Source: Posidonia oceanica (Eukaryota; Streptophyta; Magnoliopsida; Alismatales; Posidoniaceae). From it: a stretch of DNA of 64,000 nt. The position numbers and the translations under genes were made by a program. Positions 24,298 to 34,427 of this stretch are shown here, piece after piece (positions within the stretch are counted from its first letter, which is position 1; each line of letters begins with the position of its first letter). The DNA lies in the NCBI GenBank assembly GCA_037176725.1, contig JAZBRS010000060.1, positions 59,796,001-59,860,000 of the forward strand, given 5' to 3'. The notes under the pieces were generated by a model. That model did no database searches. It was not told the DNA's origin and was given only the letters and a program-made list of their open reading frames with translations.

Positions 24298-24302
24298 GAT
24301 AG

Positions 24303-24540
24303 TTTACAGACCTATCAACTGGAAACCGCAATTGCAAGGGACAGTTACTGGATGTCAGCCGTATAACACAACTGTGGGCCAACCATGGATCGGCCCAGAT
24401 GATAGTTTAGGTTATCAGCCTGAGAGCAGATAGTTTAGGATATCAGCCTGAGAGTGCTTGATTGTTTGATAGTTTCGGATATCAGCCTAGAATGTGATTG
24501 ATTGTTTGATAGTTTCGGATATCAGCCTAGAATGCTTGAT
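24303..24540 (-). repeat. GATAG-hairpin tandem repeats in element A 3' UTR, part 2
   Basis: The array of 17951-18606 continues after the solo LTR. It includes GACA (24340-24343) with TGTC (24353-24356), and several gatagtttcggatatcagcc units spaced by attgattgtt. Confidence 0.85.
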
Positions 24541-24722
24541 TGTTGATAAGAGGGGACGAGATCATGATGAGAACTATTGCTAAAGAGGGGGTGAGATCAT
24601 GATGAGAATTACTGCTAAAGAGGGGATGAGATCATGATGAGAACTATTGCTAAAGAGGGGGTGAGATCATGATGAGAATTATTGTTAAAGAGGGGGTGAG
24701 ATCATGATGAGAATTATTGATT
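24541..24722 (-). repeat. 35-36 bp tandem repeats in element A 3' UTR
   Basis: Five units follow the pattern gaggggatgagatcatgatg then agaactattgctaaa. They share the gaggggatgag...gatgaga words with the adjacent 91-bp repeat and probably gave rise to it or derive from it. Confidence 0.85.
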
Positions 24723-25080
24723 GATAAGATATCGGACTTATCGGCCGGCAAAGAGGGGATGAGGTAATGATGAGATAAAGAGGGGGATGAGGTAATGATG
24801 AGAATGATTGATTGATAAGATATCGGACTTATCGGCCGGCAAAGAGGGGATGAGGTAATGATGAGATAAAGAGGGGGATGAGGTAATGATGAGAATGATT
24901 GATTGATAAGATATCGGACTTATCGGCCGGTAAAGAGGGGATGAGGTAATGATGAGATAAAGAGGGGGATGAGGTAATGATGAGAATGATTGATTGATAA
25001 GATATCGGACTTATCGGCCGGCAAAGAGGGGATGAGGTAATGATGAGATAAAGAGGGGGATGAGGTAATGATGAGAAGAA
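24723..25080 (-). repeat. 91-bp tandem repeats with GATAAG/CTTATC hairpins
   Basis: Four units start at 24723, 24814, 24905 and 24996. Each has GATAAG-atatcgga-CTTATC (first arms 24723-24728 and 24737-24742), then cggccggc, then two copies of an aaagaggggatgaggtaatg-like word. The hairpin arms are the same as six of the seven arm bases in the 69-bp satellite's long half. Confidence 0.92.
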
Positions 25081-25745
25081 ATCATCCTATGACACCAGGA
25101 ATATCATAGGCGAAAGAGGGGAAGAATGATACCAAGGGGCGATCAAAAGATGCCCCTGGTGTCGGGATGACACCAGGGGCTGGCCGACGCGTCCTTGGCA
25201 TCGAAAGCAGAGGGCGATGACAAGATTGTCGTGCTTGTCAGACGAGTAGTTTGGGGTACCAGCCTGCTAGGGACTCAGCTGAGGATGATCAGCTGAGGAG
25301 GATGACAGGTTGACGGACCTTTCGCCGAGCAGTTTGGGGTGCCAGCCCGCAGGGGACTCAGCTGGGGATGATCAGCTGAGGAGGATGACAGGTTGACGGA
25401 CCTTTCGCCGAGCAGTTTGGGGTGCCAGCCCGCTGGGGATGATGATCCAGCTGGGGGCGACCAGCTGGGGACGCCAGATGGCGTAGCTTGACGACGCGGG
25501 TCCGCAGATGCTCCGGACTCTAGATTGGGTGCTGAGGACTTTGCTGCGTTGTGATGTCTGCAAGTCTGGTTAGAGGGCCCAAAATGGTGGTGATAATGAT
25601 ATGCAATACAACAAAGAATCTTGGTGTGCAAGCAGAAAGCAGAAACAGTTTTTCATTGCTAAAGCTTGGCGAGTACAATGCCTATGGCAGGCCAGAAATG
25701 TACAGCATAATGTGGAAGAAGACCATATGATGGTTGCACAAGGGC
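25081..25745 (-). other. Element A 3' UTR, ORF-proximal part with strong hairpins and an 83-bp duplication
   Basis: No gene is seen. CCTATGA (25086-25092) pairs with TCATAGG (25104-25110). GCCCCTGGTGTC (25152-25163) pairs perfectly with GACACCAGGGGC (25169-25180) around loop GGGAT. TGACAAG (25218-25224) pairs with CTTGTCA (25234-25240). An 83-bp unit starting gatgatcagctgagg occurs at 25284 and 25367. Short hairpins GTA-gtttgggg-TAC (25246-25259) and GCA-gtttgggg-TGC (25329-25342) copy the loop of the GATA-gtttagga-TATC units with different stems. Confidence 0.8.
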
Positions 25746-27086
25746 CTAGTCAACTCGGGCCTTCTTCGACTGCCGGGAGTCGGGAAACAAAGGGCCGCCT
25801 GGCGGAATTTCAGTGATAGGCCAGAGTTCTCGGACTTCAGCTTCATACTCAGGGGTGCATCCTACACCTCTCACAGCTGCAATGTCTGTAGATTGGACCC
25901 CATGCTGCATCAGACTAGCAAGCTTCTTGGTTGGGGCAGTTGTGCTGAGAGGGTACATCTGTAGAAGCGGGGGCGCTGTACTGTCAATGAATGCACCCTG
26001 CCGGAAGCCGAACTGGCGCATGACCCTGATTGGATGGTACTCTACGCCTGCTGTGAAACCTGGAAGAATGATCAGCCGCATGTCACGTGCGCTGAAGAAG
26101 ACAGTGAATTGCTCTGCTGCAGAGGGGACAATACGCCAGGTTATAGCGTCGTCAGTCAGTGCTGACAGCCTCTCGTACTCTTCTTTGACGCTCTTTTCTG
26201 TCTTGGCACGGGCGCTGTTGCAGTAGGCTTCGAAGGCATGCACTTGAGGGCGCAAGAGGTTCATCTCTAAGTGCGCGGTCAGCCAGACTTGTATGGGTGC
26301 TCCGCAACCGTGGAAGTGGCGGCAGCGATGAGAGATGCGGTCCAGCCCGCGATAGGTCTCTGCCAGGACAACTGGTGCCAGGTCTATGTGCTGGGTCACC
26401 ACTGCTAATGCAATCTCTGCAACCTCGATGGCCACTGTCAGTCGACCATGGGTAAAGATCAGTTCGCCCAGGAAGCAGATAACAAATCCTCGGAGCCACA
26501 GCTCATCTCCGAGTTCTGCGCGCTTGTTCATGATATCATCGAAGTGCGCAAGGCGAAGCATAGGTTCAGGCCCACTGGTGCAGATTAGTTTCTGTTGGCA
26601 GGTTCGAGTGGGGAGCCCTGTTAGCTAGCTCAGGACCTTGAGATATCCATCTCACCTCATGAAAACAGGCGGCCCCAGGATCTTGGAAAAGCCGCAGATC
26701 CGACGCACCTCTTCCAGTGTAGGGGTCAGCTTAGTCTTGTTGAAACGGAAGACATGATGCGCCGACTTCCAGAATCTTGCAGCGGCACACAGAAGGTGGC
26801 GACTGACCTCCACATCAGCAGCCTTCAGCAGCTTGGTTGGTATGCCCCACAGGCGCAGCTGTTCATAGTCTTGTAGAGTGAGCCTGCTGATCCATTCTCG
26901 TAGGGCTTCTGAGCAGTGTGCAGGAGTTAGCAGAGTAGGAAAGCCCATTACGCTGATTGCAGAGGGACAGGCAGATAGCTGCAGAAGCTTGAAAGTACCT
27001 GCTATCAATAAACAGTCAGATCTCACAGGCATATAATCTTTGACAATAATCAGAAACTGAGGCTGATAAAGTAGTTCCATATGCAT
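25746..27086 (-). pseudogene. Element A extra ORF after integrase (DUF7745/plant-mobile-domain-like), two stops
   Basis: This is a 446-codon frame on the same strand as gag-pol, starting at ATG 27086. It is interrupted by TGA (26652-26654) and TAG (26625-26627); element B has CGA and CAG at those places. The N-terminal half contains an LREWISRL segment, then LLCAAARFWKSAHHVFRF and LTPTLEEVRRICGF. The F-W...F-F...PTLEE pattern recalls the plant DUF7745 / mobile-domain family, which is often found in or near plant transposons. That assignment is from memory of the pattern and is tentative. The C-terminal half is unrecognised and ends in a basic RQSKKARVD, a possible nuclear-localisation-like tail. 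Its function in the element is unknown. Some Tat-lineage elements carry extra ORFs, but a sense-strand ORF placed after integrase is worth noting. Confidence 0.72.
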
Positions 27087-28468
27087 TCAGCAGTTGATAA
27101 CAGAACATAGCAATTAAGCACAAATAAACAAAGGGAATTGGCAGCAGTCCGGCGAATGCGGGGGCGAGGGCCGGCAGGAGATCTGGACCGGCGCAGCTTG
27201 AGTGTCGTCAATGCGCTCTGCTGGAGAGAAGTACTGCCTCAGGGCCTGAGCGTGTTGCAGAGCGGAGAGATTGATGGAAGAGGGAAGGAATGAAAGAGGA
27301 TGCTCGTATGCAGGATGCAAGTGCTGTGCTTATGATGATGAGTATTATGCTTGGGTGGGTGAGTATGCTTAGGTGAATGAGTATGCTTGGATAGGTGAGT
27401 ATACCTAGATAGAATGAGTATGCTTGGATAGAATGAGTATGCTTGGATGCCCTCAGCACACGGAGTGCTTTGGTGCCTGCTGCGAAGGAAGGGAGTGGTC
27501 CCTGACTCACTGGGCCCTACCTAGACTCTTGGCTTGCTGGTGGCTCTCCGGAACGGGTTGTTGGCATTATACAGGTGGTGGTGTGGTGAGGACAGGCTAC
27601 TGGCCACACTCTCAGGACCTACACCTATTCTTTCAGCTCTCTTTTTTTTTGATTGATTTCTCCCTCATAGGTATGCAGTCTTTCTCTGTCCCTAGCCAGG
27701 AGAAGGGTGAGTGTTTGCTCTTGGGAGGATGTGGTAGACCCTTTTAGGCTTGACATGCTGGGGATCTCTAGTGAGGCATGGGGGATAATGGTGCCTGTGT
27801 TTTTTTGGCTACTTTTTGCCTTTTCTTTTGTTTTTTGCTTTGCTTGCTTTTTTTCTTTTTTTTTTTTTCTTTTTTTTGGTTTTTGTTCTGTCTCTTTTCT
27901 CTTATTTTTGCTTGTTATTTTGCTTTTCTCTTTTTTTCAGGCTTTTGCTATCCCCATTTTGGTGGCAAAAGGAGGGTGTTTGAAATGTAATGGATTTAGG
28001 TTTTGGGTCTGCTGTGTGATGGGTAGAAGGAGCAGGGTTAGACTGCACACCCCTATCTCTAGGGCCGGCTTCTGTCTTCGTCTTCTGTTCCTTGGATGTG
28101 CCCAAACCTAGGTGTCTACTCTCACTCTTTTTCAGACTCACATCCTAACATTTTTTCTCCCTCAGAGGTGTATGTCCTTGCAAGATTAGGCGGTTCGCCT
28201 GTCCTCGTTGGTGGTGGCTCCCTCACTAGCTAAGACATTTGAGTAGTGCCAGGTGAGGTAGGACGACTCTTTCCAGAGCAGGCAAGCACTTCCGGTTTTC
28301 ATCACCGAGCACAAGGTACAATGCTTGAGAGGATGACGATGATGATTCGAAAGGAAGGGATGCAAGAGTTGAAGGGATGATGATGATGATTTGAAATAAA
28401 GATGAAGCAAGAAGGCGAGAATGCAAGCGCAAGTGGGAGAAAGGCATCTGCAACGGGGCCGCTTTCGG
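27087..28468 (-). other. Element A spacer between integrase and the extra ORF
   Basis: No convincing gene is seen. On the sense (minus) strand it holds an A-rich tract (plus-strand T runs at about 27790-27950), gatgatgat-like short repeats near 28320-28400, and a minisatellite at 27322-27451. A short frame at 27902-28141 has a counterpart in element B (59533-59946), but the ends differ and its Lys-rich tail is only the A-rich tract. Confidence 0.6.
27322..27451. repeat. 18-19 bp minisatellite in element A spacer
   Basis: About seven units follow the pattern gagtatgcttggatagaat. The matching place in element B (about 60300-60345) has only one or two units, so the repeat expanded in A or contracted in B. 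Confidence 0.85.
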
Positions 28469-29570
28469 CTACTGATAGTACTTCTTCAGATAGCAGAGGT
28501 TGACGGGCTCAGACTGCTCGACCTGGTCCATATCCTCAAGAGTTACAGCGCCTCCCGAAAAGATCTGCTTGACCACAAAAGGGCCACGCCAGTTGGGTCG
28601 GAATTTCCCTCGACCGTCAGGCAAATGAATGGCGCGCAAGACAAGGTCCCCTGGCTGAAAGTTTCTGGGCTGGACCTTCTTCAAGAATGCTCTGGCTATC
28701 TGCTTCTGATAGCAGTGAGCGTTGTGCATAGCTTGCAGTCTGCGCTCATCAATTAAGTTCAGTTGGATGCAGCGGTCTTCGACCCATTCTGCCTCTTCCA
28801 GCTCAGCTTCTCGTAGGATCCGCAGAGAGGGGATCTCTACTTCAACAGGCAACACTGCTTCCATTCCGTACACCAGAGAGTACGGGGTGGCTCCTGTAGA
28901 GGTCCGGATTGATGTCCTGTATGCCTAGAGTGCGTACGGGAGCTTGTCGTGCCAATCCTTGTGGGTTTCTGCCATTTTCTTCAGAATCTTGACAATGTTC
29001 TTGTTTGCAGACTCCACAGCTCCATTCATCTGTGGCCGATAGGGCGAGGATCGATGATGCTTGATCTTGAGACTTTGCAGGAATTCCTCGATCCTTTTGG
29101 CAATGAAGTTTGTGCCATTATCAGAGATGACTGAGTGCGGGACCCCATATCGGGCAACGATATTGTTTCTGATAAATTTTTCTGTTGCCACAGCGGTGAC
29201 TGTTCTGTAAGAGGCTACTTCCACCCACTTGGTAAAGTAATCGATCGCTACCAGAATGTAACGATGACCATTTGAAGCAGCAGGGTGGATGGCGCCAATG
29301 ACATCGATCCCCCAGGTGGAGAAAAGGCCATGGCGAAGACATGTTGTGCAGCTGATGTGGAGGGGCCTTGATGAAGTTACCATGAATCTGACAGTTGTGG
29401 CATCTACGCACGAACCGGCAGCAGTCGGCTTCCATGGTCTGCCAGAAATATCCTTGAAGCATAATCTTCTTGGCCAGGAGGACGCCGTTCATGTGCGGGC
29501 CACAGGTCCCTGCATGCACTTGGAGCATCAGCATGTCAGCCTCCGATTTGTTCAGGCAGCGTAGTAGCAT
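28469..29570 (-). pseudogene. pol: Element A integrase, frameshifted and with an in-frame stop
   Basis: Retroviral-type integrase, which inserts the cDNA into the genome. The N-terminal zinc-binding segment (H in QVHAGT, H in GPHMNG, then C-H-N-C in RRCHNCQIHG) is followed by the DDE core: D in GIDVIG, D in ISDNGTNF, E in NGAVESANK. The C-terminal part contains FQPGDLVLRAIHLPDGRGKF and GPFVVKQIFSGGAVTL and ends YLKKYYQ. The copy is broken. One extra base in the A run at 29322-29325 (element B has one fewer) shifts the frame just before the core, and TGG has become TAG at 28925-28927. The frame before the shift is continuous with RT-RNase H. Confidence 0.9.
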
Positions 29571-31982
29571 CTGATTATATGACCTTCTGTACAGCTGCCC
29601 AGCCTCCAACACATACTTTGACGCCAGACGCGCCAGAGTTCTCTTGTCTGCTGCCGTGGTATCAGGAGGAAAGCTACCAGACTCCAGAAAAGATTTTATA
29701 TCTTGATACCAGGGCTGCTCCTCTGCTGGATCCGCTTCTTCTATATTCATGCAGTATGCAGGCTGCTCGATGCGAGCGACTGATACATCCACTGTGCTAT
29801 CTTCTGAAATGGTGAGCCAGGATGCCAGGGTTGCTAGTGCGTCTGCATACGCGTTCTTGGCTCTGTTCATGTATGTGAAGCAGATGCTCTCAAATTCTTC
29901 CATCAGCCTCAGCAAGTGTTCATGATACGGCACAAGCTTGGGATCTTTTGTCCTCCAGTCGCCGTTCACTTGAGAAATTACCAGCATGGCATCACCGTGC
30001 ACATGCAGCTTCTGCGCCTCATGTTCGAGGGCGACTTTCAACCCTAGGATGCATGCTTCGTACTCCGCTTCATTGTTCGTGCATGCGAAAGTCAGCTTCC
30101 TCGCGAAGGGAATCATCTGTCCCTGGGGCGTGGTCAGTACTGCGCCTATGCCTCGGCCCCTTTTGTTGACTGCACCATCAAAGTAGAGCTGCCATTCCTC
30201 TTGTTTCTCAGGATCTTTCTGCTCAGAGTCCTCCATTGCAAAGAGAATGTCTTCATCAGGGAACTGTGTCTGGAGGGGTTGGTATTCAGGCAGAGGAAGG
30301 TCAGCAAGATGGTCTGCCATGGCCTGACCTTTCATGGATTTCTGTGTGACAAAGGTGATGTCGTACTGAGACAATAACACCTGCCACTTAGCACATCTGC
30401 CCACCATGGCCGGCTTCTGAAAAAGGAACTTGATAGGATCATGCCGGCATAAGAGCTGCACTGGGTATGCCATCATGTAGTGCCTTAGCTTCTGTGCAGC
30501 CCAGACAAGGGACAAACAGGTCTTCTCTAGTGTACTGTACCTGGCTTCGCATTCATTAAACTTCTTGCTCAGGTAATAGATGGCGCGCTCCCTTCTACCA
30601 GATTCGTCATATTGGCCCAAGACGGCGCCCATGGAATGCTGCGTGGTAGAAAGGTAGAGAAGCAAAGGTCTCCCGGGTGTAGGCGGGACCAAGACAGGAG
30701 GCTTGATCAACAGCTGCTTGATCTTGGCAAATGCAGCCTGACACTCCTCGCTCCAGTGAATCTGCGCATTCTTCTTCAAGAGCTTGAATATGGGCTCGCA
30801 GATGGGCGTAAGCTGTGCAATGAAGCGGCTAATATATTGTAAACGCCCAAGCAGACTTCTGACTTCTTTTTCAGTCCTGGGGGGTGGCATGTCCATGATG
30901 GCTTGTGCTTTCAACGGGTCCACCTCAATCCCCCTTTGGCTAACATTGTAGCCGAGCAATTTGCCAAAAGACACCCCGAATACGCACTTCTTGGGATTCA
31001 GGCGCAGCTTGTACTTCCGTAGACGGTCAAAGAGCTTTTTGAGACAAGTAAGATGATCTTCAGGCTCTTTGCTTTTAGCAATCATGTCGTCTACGTAGAC
31101 CTCTACTTCTTGGTGCATGAGGTCGTGGAACAGCACAGTCATGGCCCTCTGATAGGTCGCACCAGCATTTTTCAGGCCGAACGGCATGACTTGGTAGCAG
31201 AAGACTCCCCAAGGGGTGATGAATGAAGTCTTTTCCATGTCTTCTTCTGCCATTTTGATTTGATTGTATCCAGAAAAGCCTTCCATGAAGGAGAGCATCT
31301 TGTGGCCCACTGTATTGTCGACTAGGACATCAATGTGAGGCAATGGAAAGTCGTCCTTGGGACTCGCCTTGTTCAGGTCCCTGTAGTCGATGCAGATCCA
31401 GATTCGGCCATCTTTCTTGGGCACAGGTACAATGTTTGCCAGCCATTCAGGATAAAGAACGACCTTTAGAAAGTTGACCCTGAGCTGCTTCATTATCTCT
31501 TCTTTGATCATGAGCAGCCACTGTGGTCGCCATCTTCTTAATTTCTGCTTCACTGGCTTGGCATCCGGGTTTAGGGGCAGATTGTGCACCACTACTTCTA
31601 TGTCAAGGCCGACCATATCCTCGTAACTCCAGGCGAAGACATCCGCATATTCTTTCAGAAATGTGATGAACTCTGCTCGAGCCTGGGAGGACAGCTGGGC
31701 ACTGATACGAACTTCTTTGACTTCCTCAACTGTGCCGATGTTGACAACCTCCGTTTCTTCTTCAACATGGAGGTTGGGGCCTTCTGGGTCATCGTCATGG
31801 GGCCGGAACTCGAGCAATGATTCATCAATCTCATCCATGCCCGTATCATCCTCCTCTCCATAAGCAATAAGTTCCGAGAGGATCTCTTTCTCAAAGGAAG
31901 GGCTTGTGATGTCGAAAGAGTGCATATGTTCCGCTGCTTGGCCCTGGTGACGCTTCAGGATGGTCACGCTTACTCTAGTGTT
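29571..31982 (-). pseudogene. pol: Element A reverse transcriptase with two RNase H domains
   Basis: RT copies the RNA genome into cDNA. Visible RT motifs are NIVPVPKKDGR, IDYRDLNKASPKDDFPLPHID, GFSGYNQIKMAEED, KTSFITPWGVFCYQVMPFGL and the catalytic YVDD (31086-31097). The first RNase H domain (about 30440-30710) has LYLSTTQ where the catalytic Asp of the usual DAS motif is expected, so it looks inactive, while its YSTLEKTCLSLVWA helix is kept. A second RNase H domain follows (about 29830-30190) with DGAVNKRG, NNEAEYEA, HGDAML and NAYADALA, so its acidic residues are present. A degenerate first and an intact second RNase H is a hallmark of the Tat lineage. This stretch itself is open in A. 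The copy counts as a pseudogene because the flanking gag-pol frame is broken. Confidence 0.93.
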
Positions 31983-34427
31983 CTAGTAGCCTCGGTGCGC
32001 GACCTCCGTCCCAGCAATTCCTTCTGCTATTTCCTCTGGCCTGACTGGTTCTGCTGAGTGCTCTGCTGATTCTGCTGAGGGCCTTGCTGACTCTGCTGTT
32101 GATGCTGCTGACTGTTCTGCTGCTGAGGCTACTGACAGTTCTGTTACTGGTTCTGCTTTTTGCTCTGTTACTACTGCTGCTTGCACTGCTGATGGTTCCT
32201 CCTCCGGGTCTTCTAATGTGCTTGGGGAGGATATGCCGGACTGGCGGCTAACTTGAGCATTGCCGCTCGATATACTGCTCAAGTGAGGCATGTGTTGCAC
32301 AAACCACCTAGACCCGCCTTCTGTTCGGAGTGTAATGAGCTCATCTGGTCTAGGGGAGTCCGGCGCTGCTGAGGCTTCTTCCAGGACCATGACAGAGGCA
32401 TGGTCTTCTTGTAGAGGAGAGTCCGTAACCACGGCTTTCCCTTTCCTTTCTGCGGCTTGATGCTCTGCCAGGTCTTCTGCTATCGACTTGATTTGTTCTT
32501 GATAGAGTAGCTCTAAGTCAGACATCCAAGAATCGACCTGGGCTTCTATCGCCGCTCCTTCTTCCTCGTCCGAGGGGGAGTCGACGTAGTAGGCGCCGGG
32601 GGCCTGCGGCACTGGCCCGGCTGCAAGACGGATTGCTGCCCTTGGAATCTGCATGATCTGGTTCACGGGCGCGTCCGATGGGGGCAACTCTGATGTAGGA
32701 GGCCCAAATAGACAAGTCAGCGGTGCCATAGATGGATATGCTACCAGGGTCACTGTTGGAGAGTAAGCAGGGGTGCTCTTCAGAGGGCTCAAGGGCCCGG
32801 AGAGTGTAGTGCTCAGTTGGCCTTTTGTATCGGGCCGTAACTGAGAGAGTGCAGCCTCTGACGCCATGGGGTCTTGCCATGAGAGCTGCTGCTGGTTGTC
32901 AGGAGGATGCGAAGCGGACTGCGCCTGCTGCATTCCCGGAGATGTGGATGCTGAAGCGGGCTGAGCCGCGCTGCTGACTGTACTGATTAACTGCCCCTCC
33001 AGAGGTAGGGACAGTGGCACTGATGTAACTGTGACCGCTGGTAGCATGCTTGGTTCTGCCAGAAGGAGTGTCTCTGACTCCTGCACTGCTGCTGTCTGTA
33101 CTTGGGAAGCTGATGTGGCTGCAAAAGAGTGGGAACTTGCCAGTTCTGCCACAGGGCCTGCTGAGCTGCCTGCTGTTTCTGCCAGAGGAAGAGCTGAATA
33201 GATTGACTGTGTGGCCTCTGCTCTGATCATTGTTTCTGCTGTGCTGGTTGGGACTGCCTCTGTTGTGCCAGACTGCTCCTCATCCGAGTAGTAGTCCTCA
33301 ACACACACCCAATCCTCTGTCGGTACCGTGTCTTGATCGTCGGTCGATCCCAGGGTTCCTACACTGGTAAAGTTAGTGAGGTCTCTGGGAATGGGTGATG
33401 CATGGTCCTTGAGCTGGAAGCAGTGATCTTCGTTGGTCTTGGGCTCGTAGCCGACGCCTTCAGATCTCCTTCGCTCCACTGCTACGATCGGCTCTGCGAT
33501 CCCCTGGCCGCGACGCCCGAGCGGCGTACCCTTTATGTAACCCCACCTGTGACATACATTCTCGACCATTCGGAAGGGGTTGCTGTGAACGGTCAAAGAG
33601 TTGACACGTTCAAGATCAGGAATGAAGTTAACCGGCTCGCACCGATTAACGCGATATAGGGCTTCAGAAGTCTCGGGGTCAAACAGGATAGATTGCGACG
33701 ACACGGGGGAGACTGCTTCGACCCGCTCCTTCTCAAAGTTCTCCGCCATGACGACAATGACATCGTCGCCGCGACGGTACTTTATCATTCGATGGAGGGT
33801 CGAAGGAAGGACCTGATGCTTGTGGAGCCAAGGGCGCCCAAGCAGAAGATTGAAGTTCGGCTGCAAGTCGACGACATAGAATTCTACATCGAAGACAACC
33901 GGGCCAATAGTGAGAGGAATAATCAGAACCCCTAGAGCGTCATGGTGAGTGTTGTCAAAGGCTGTCATTCCCTTCACGGCTGGCGTGATGTCCTCGGCTT
34001 TGAATCCAAGCTTGGTTGCAGTACGCAAGGGGCAGACGTTAAGGCCTGACCCATTATCAACCAGTGTTAGGGGAATGCGAAAGTTTTTGAACTGCACCGT
34101 GACGAATAGGGGCTGGTTGTGATTAATCCCCGCTGGAGGCAGCTCATCGCTCGTAAAAGAGATGACCTGGGGCTCCGCAATCAACCCAACCATGCTCTCC
34201 AAGGCTGAAGGCTCAATGGACTGGGACACACGGGCAGCCTGGAACACGCGAAGAAAAGCCTCGCGGTGTTCGACAGAGGTGTGGATCAAGTCCCAGATAG
34301 AAATGTCGGCTTTGACCTTCTTAAGCTGGGAGGTCAAGTCGGCTTTAGGTTGGCTTTTTTTGGCAACTGGAGGGGTGATTCTAGCAGGTTCTAAGGAGGT
34401 AGTGGCAGGAAGCTGGGTTACTATAGG
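31983..34427 (-). pseudogene. pol: Element A protease region and low-complexity linker
   Basis: Retropepsin-type aspartic protease, which matures the gag-pol polyprotein. It opens with LKKVKADISIWDLIHT, a segment usual upstream of plant Tat/Athila proteases. The active-site loop reads LVDNGSGLNVCPL (D-N-G-S in place of D-T/S-G, common in these elements), followed by a second-half segment with FYVVDLQPNFNLLLGRPWLH. A long Ala/Ser/Glu/Pro-rich linker of about 450 residues then leads to RT. The frame ends at TAG 31983-31985, where element B has AAG. Upstream it is in frame with gag across TAG 34428-34430. Both junctions therefore carry an in-frame TAG in A only. Confidence 0.85.
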
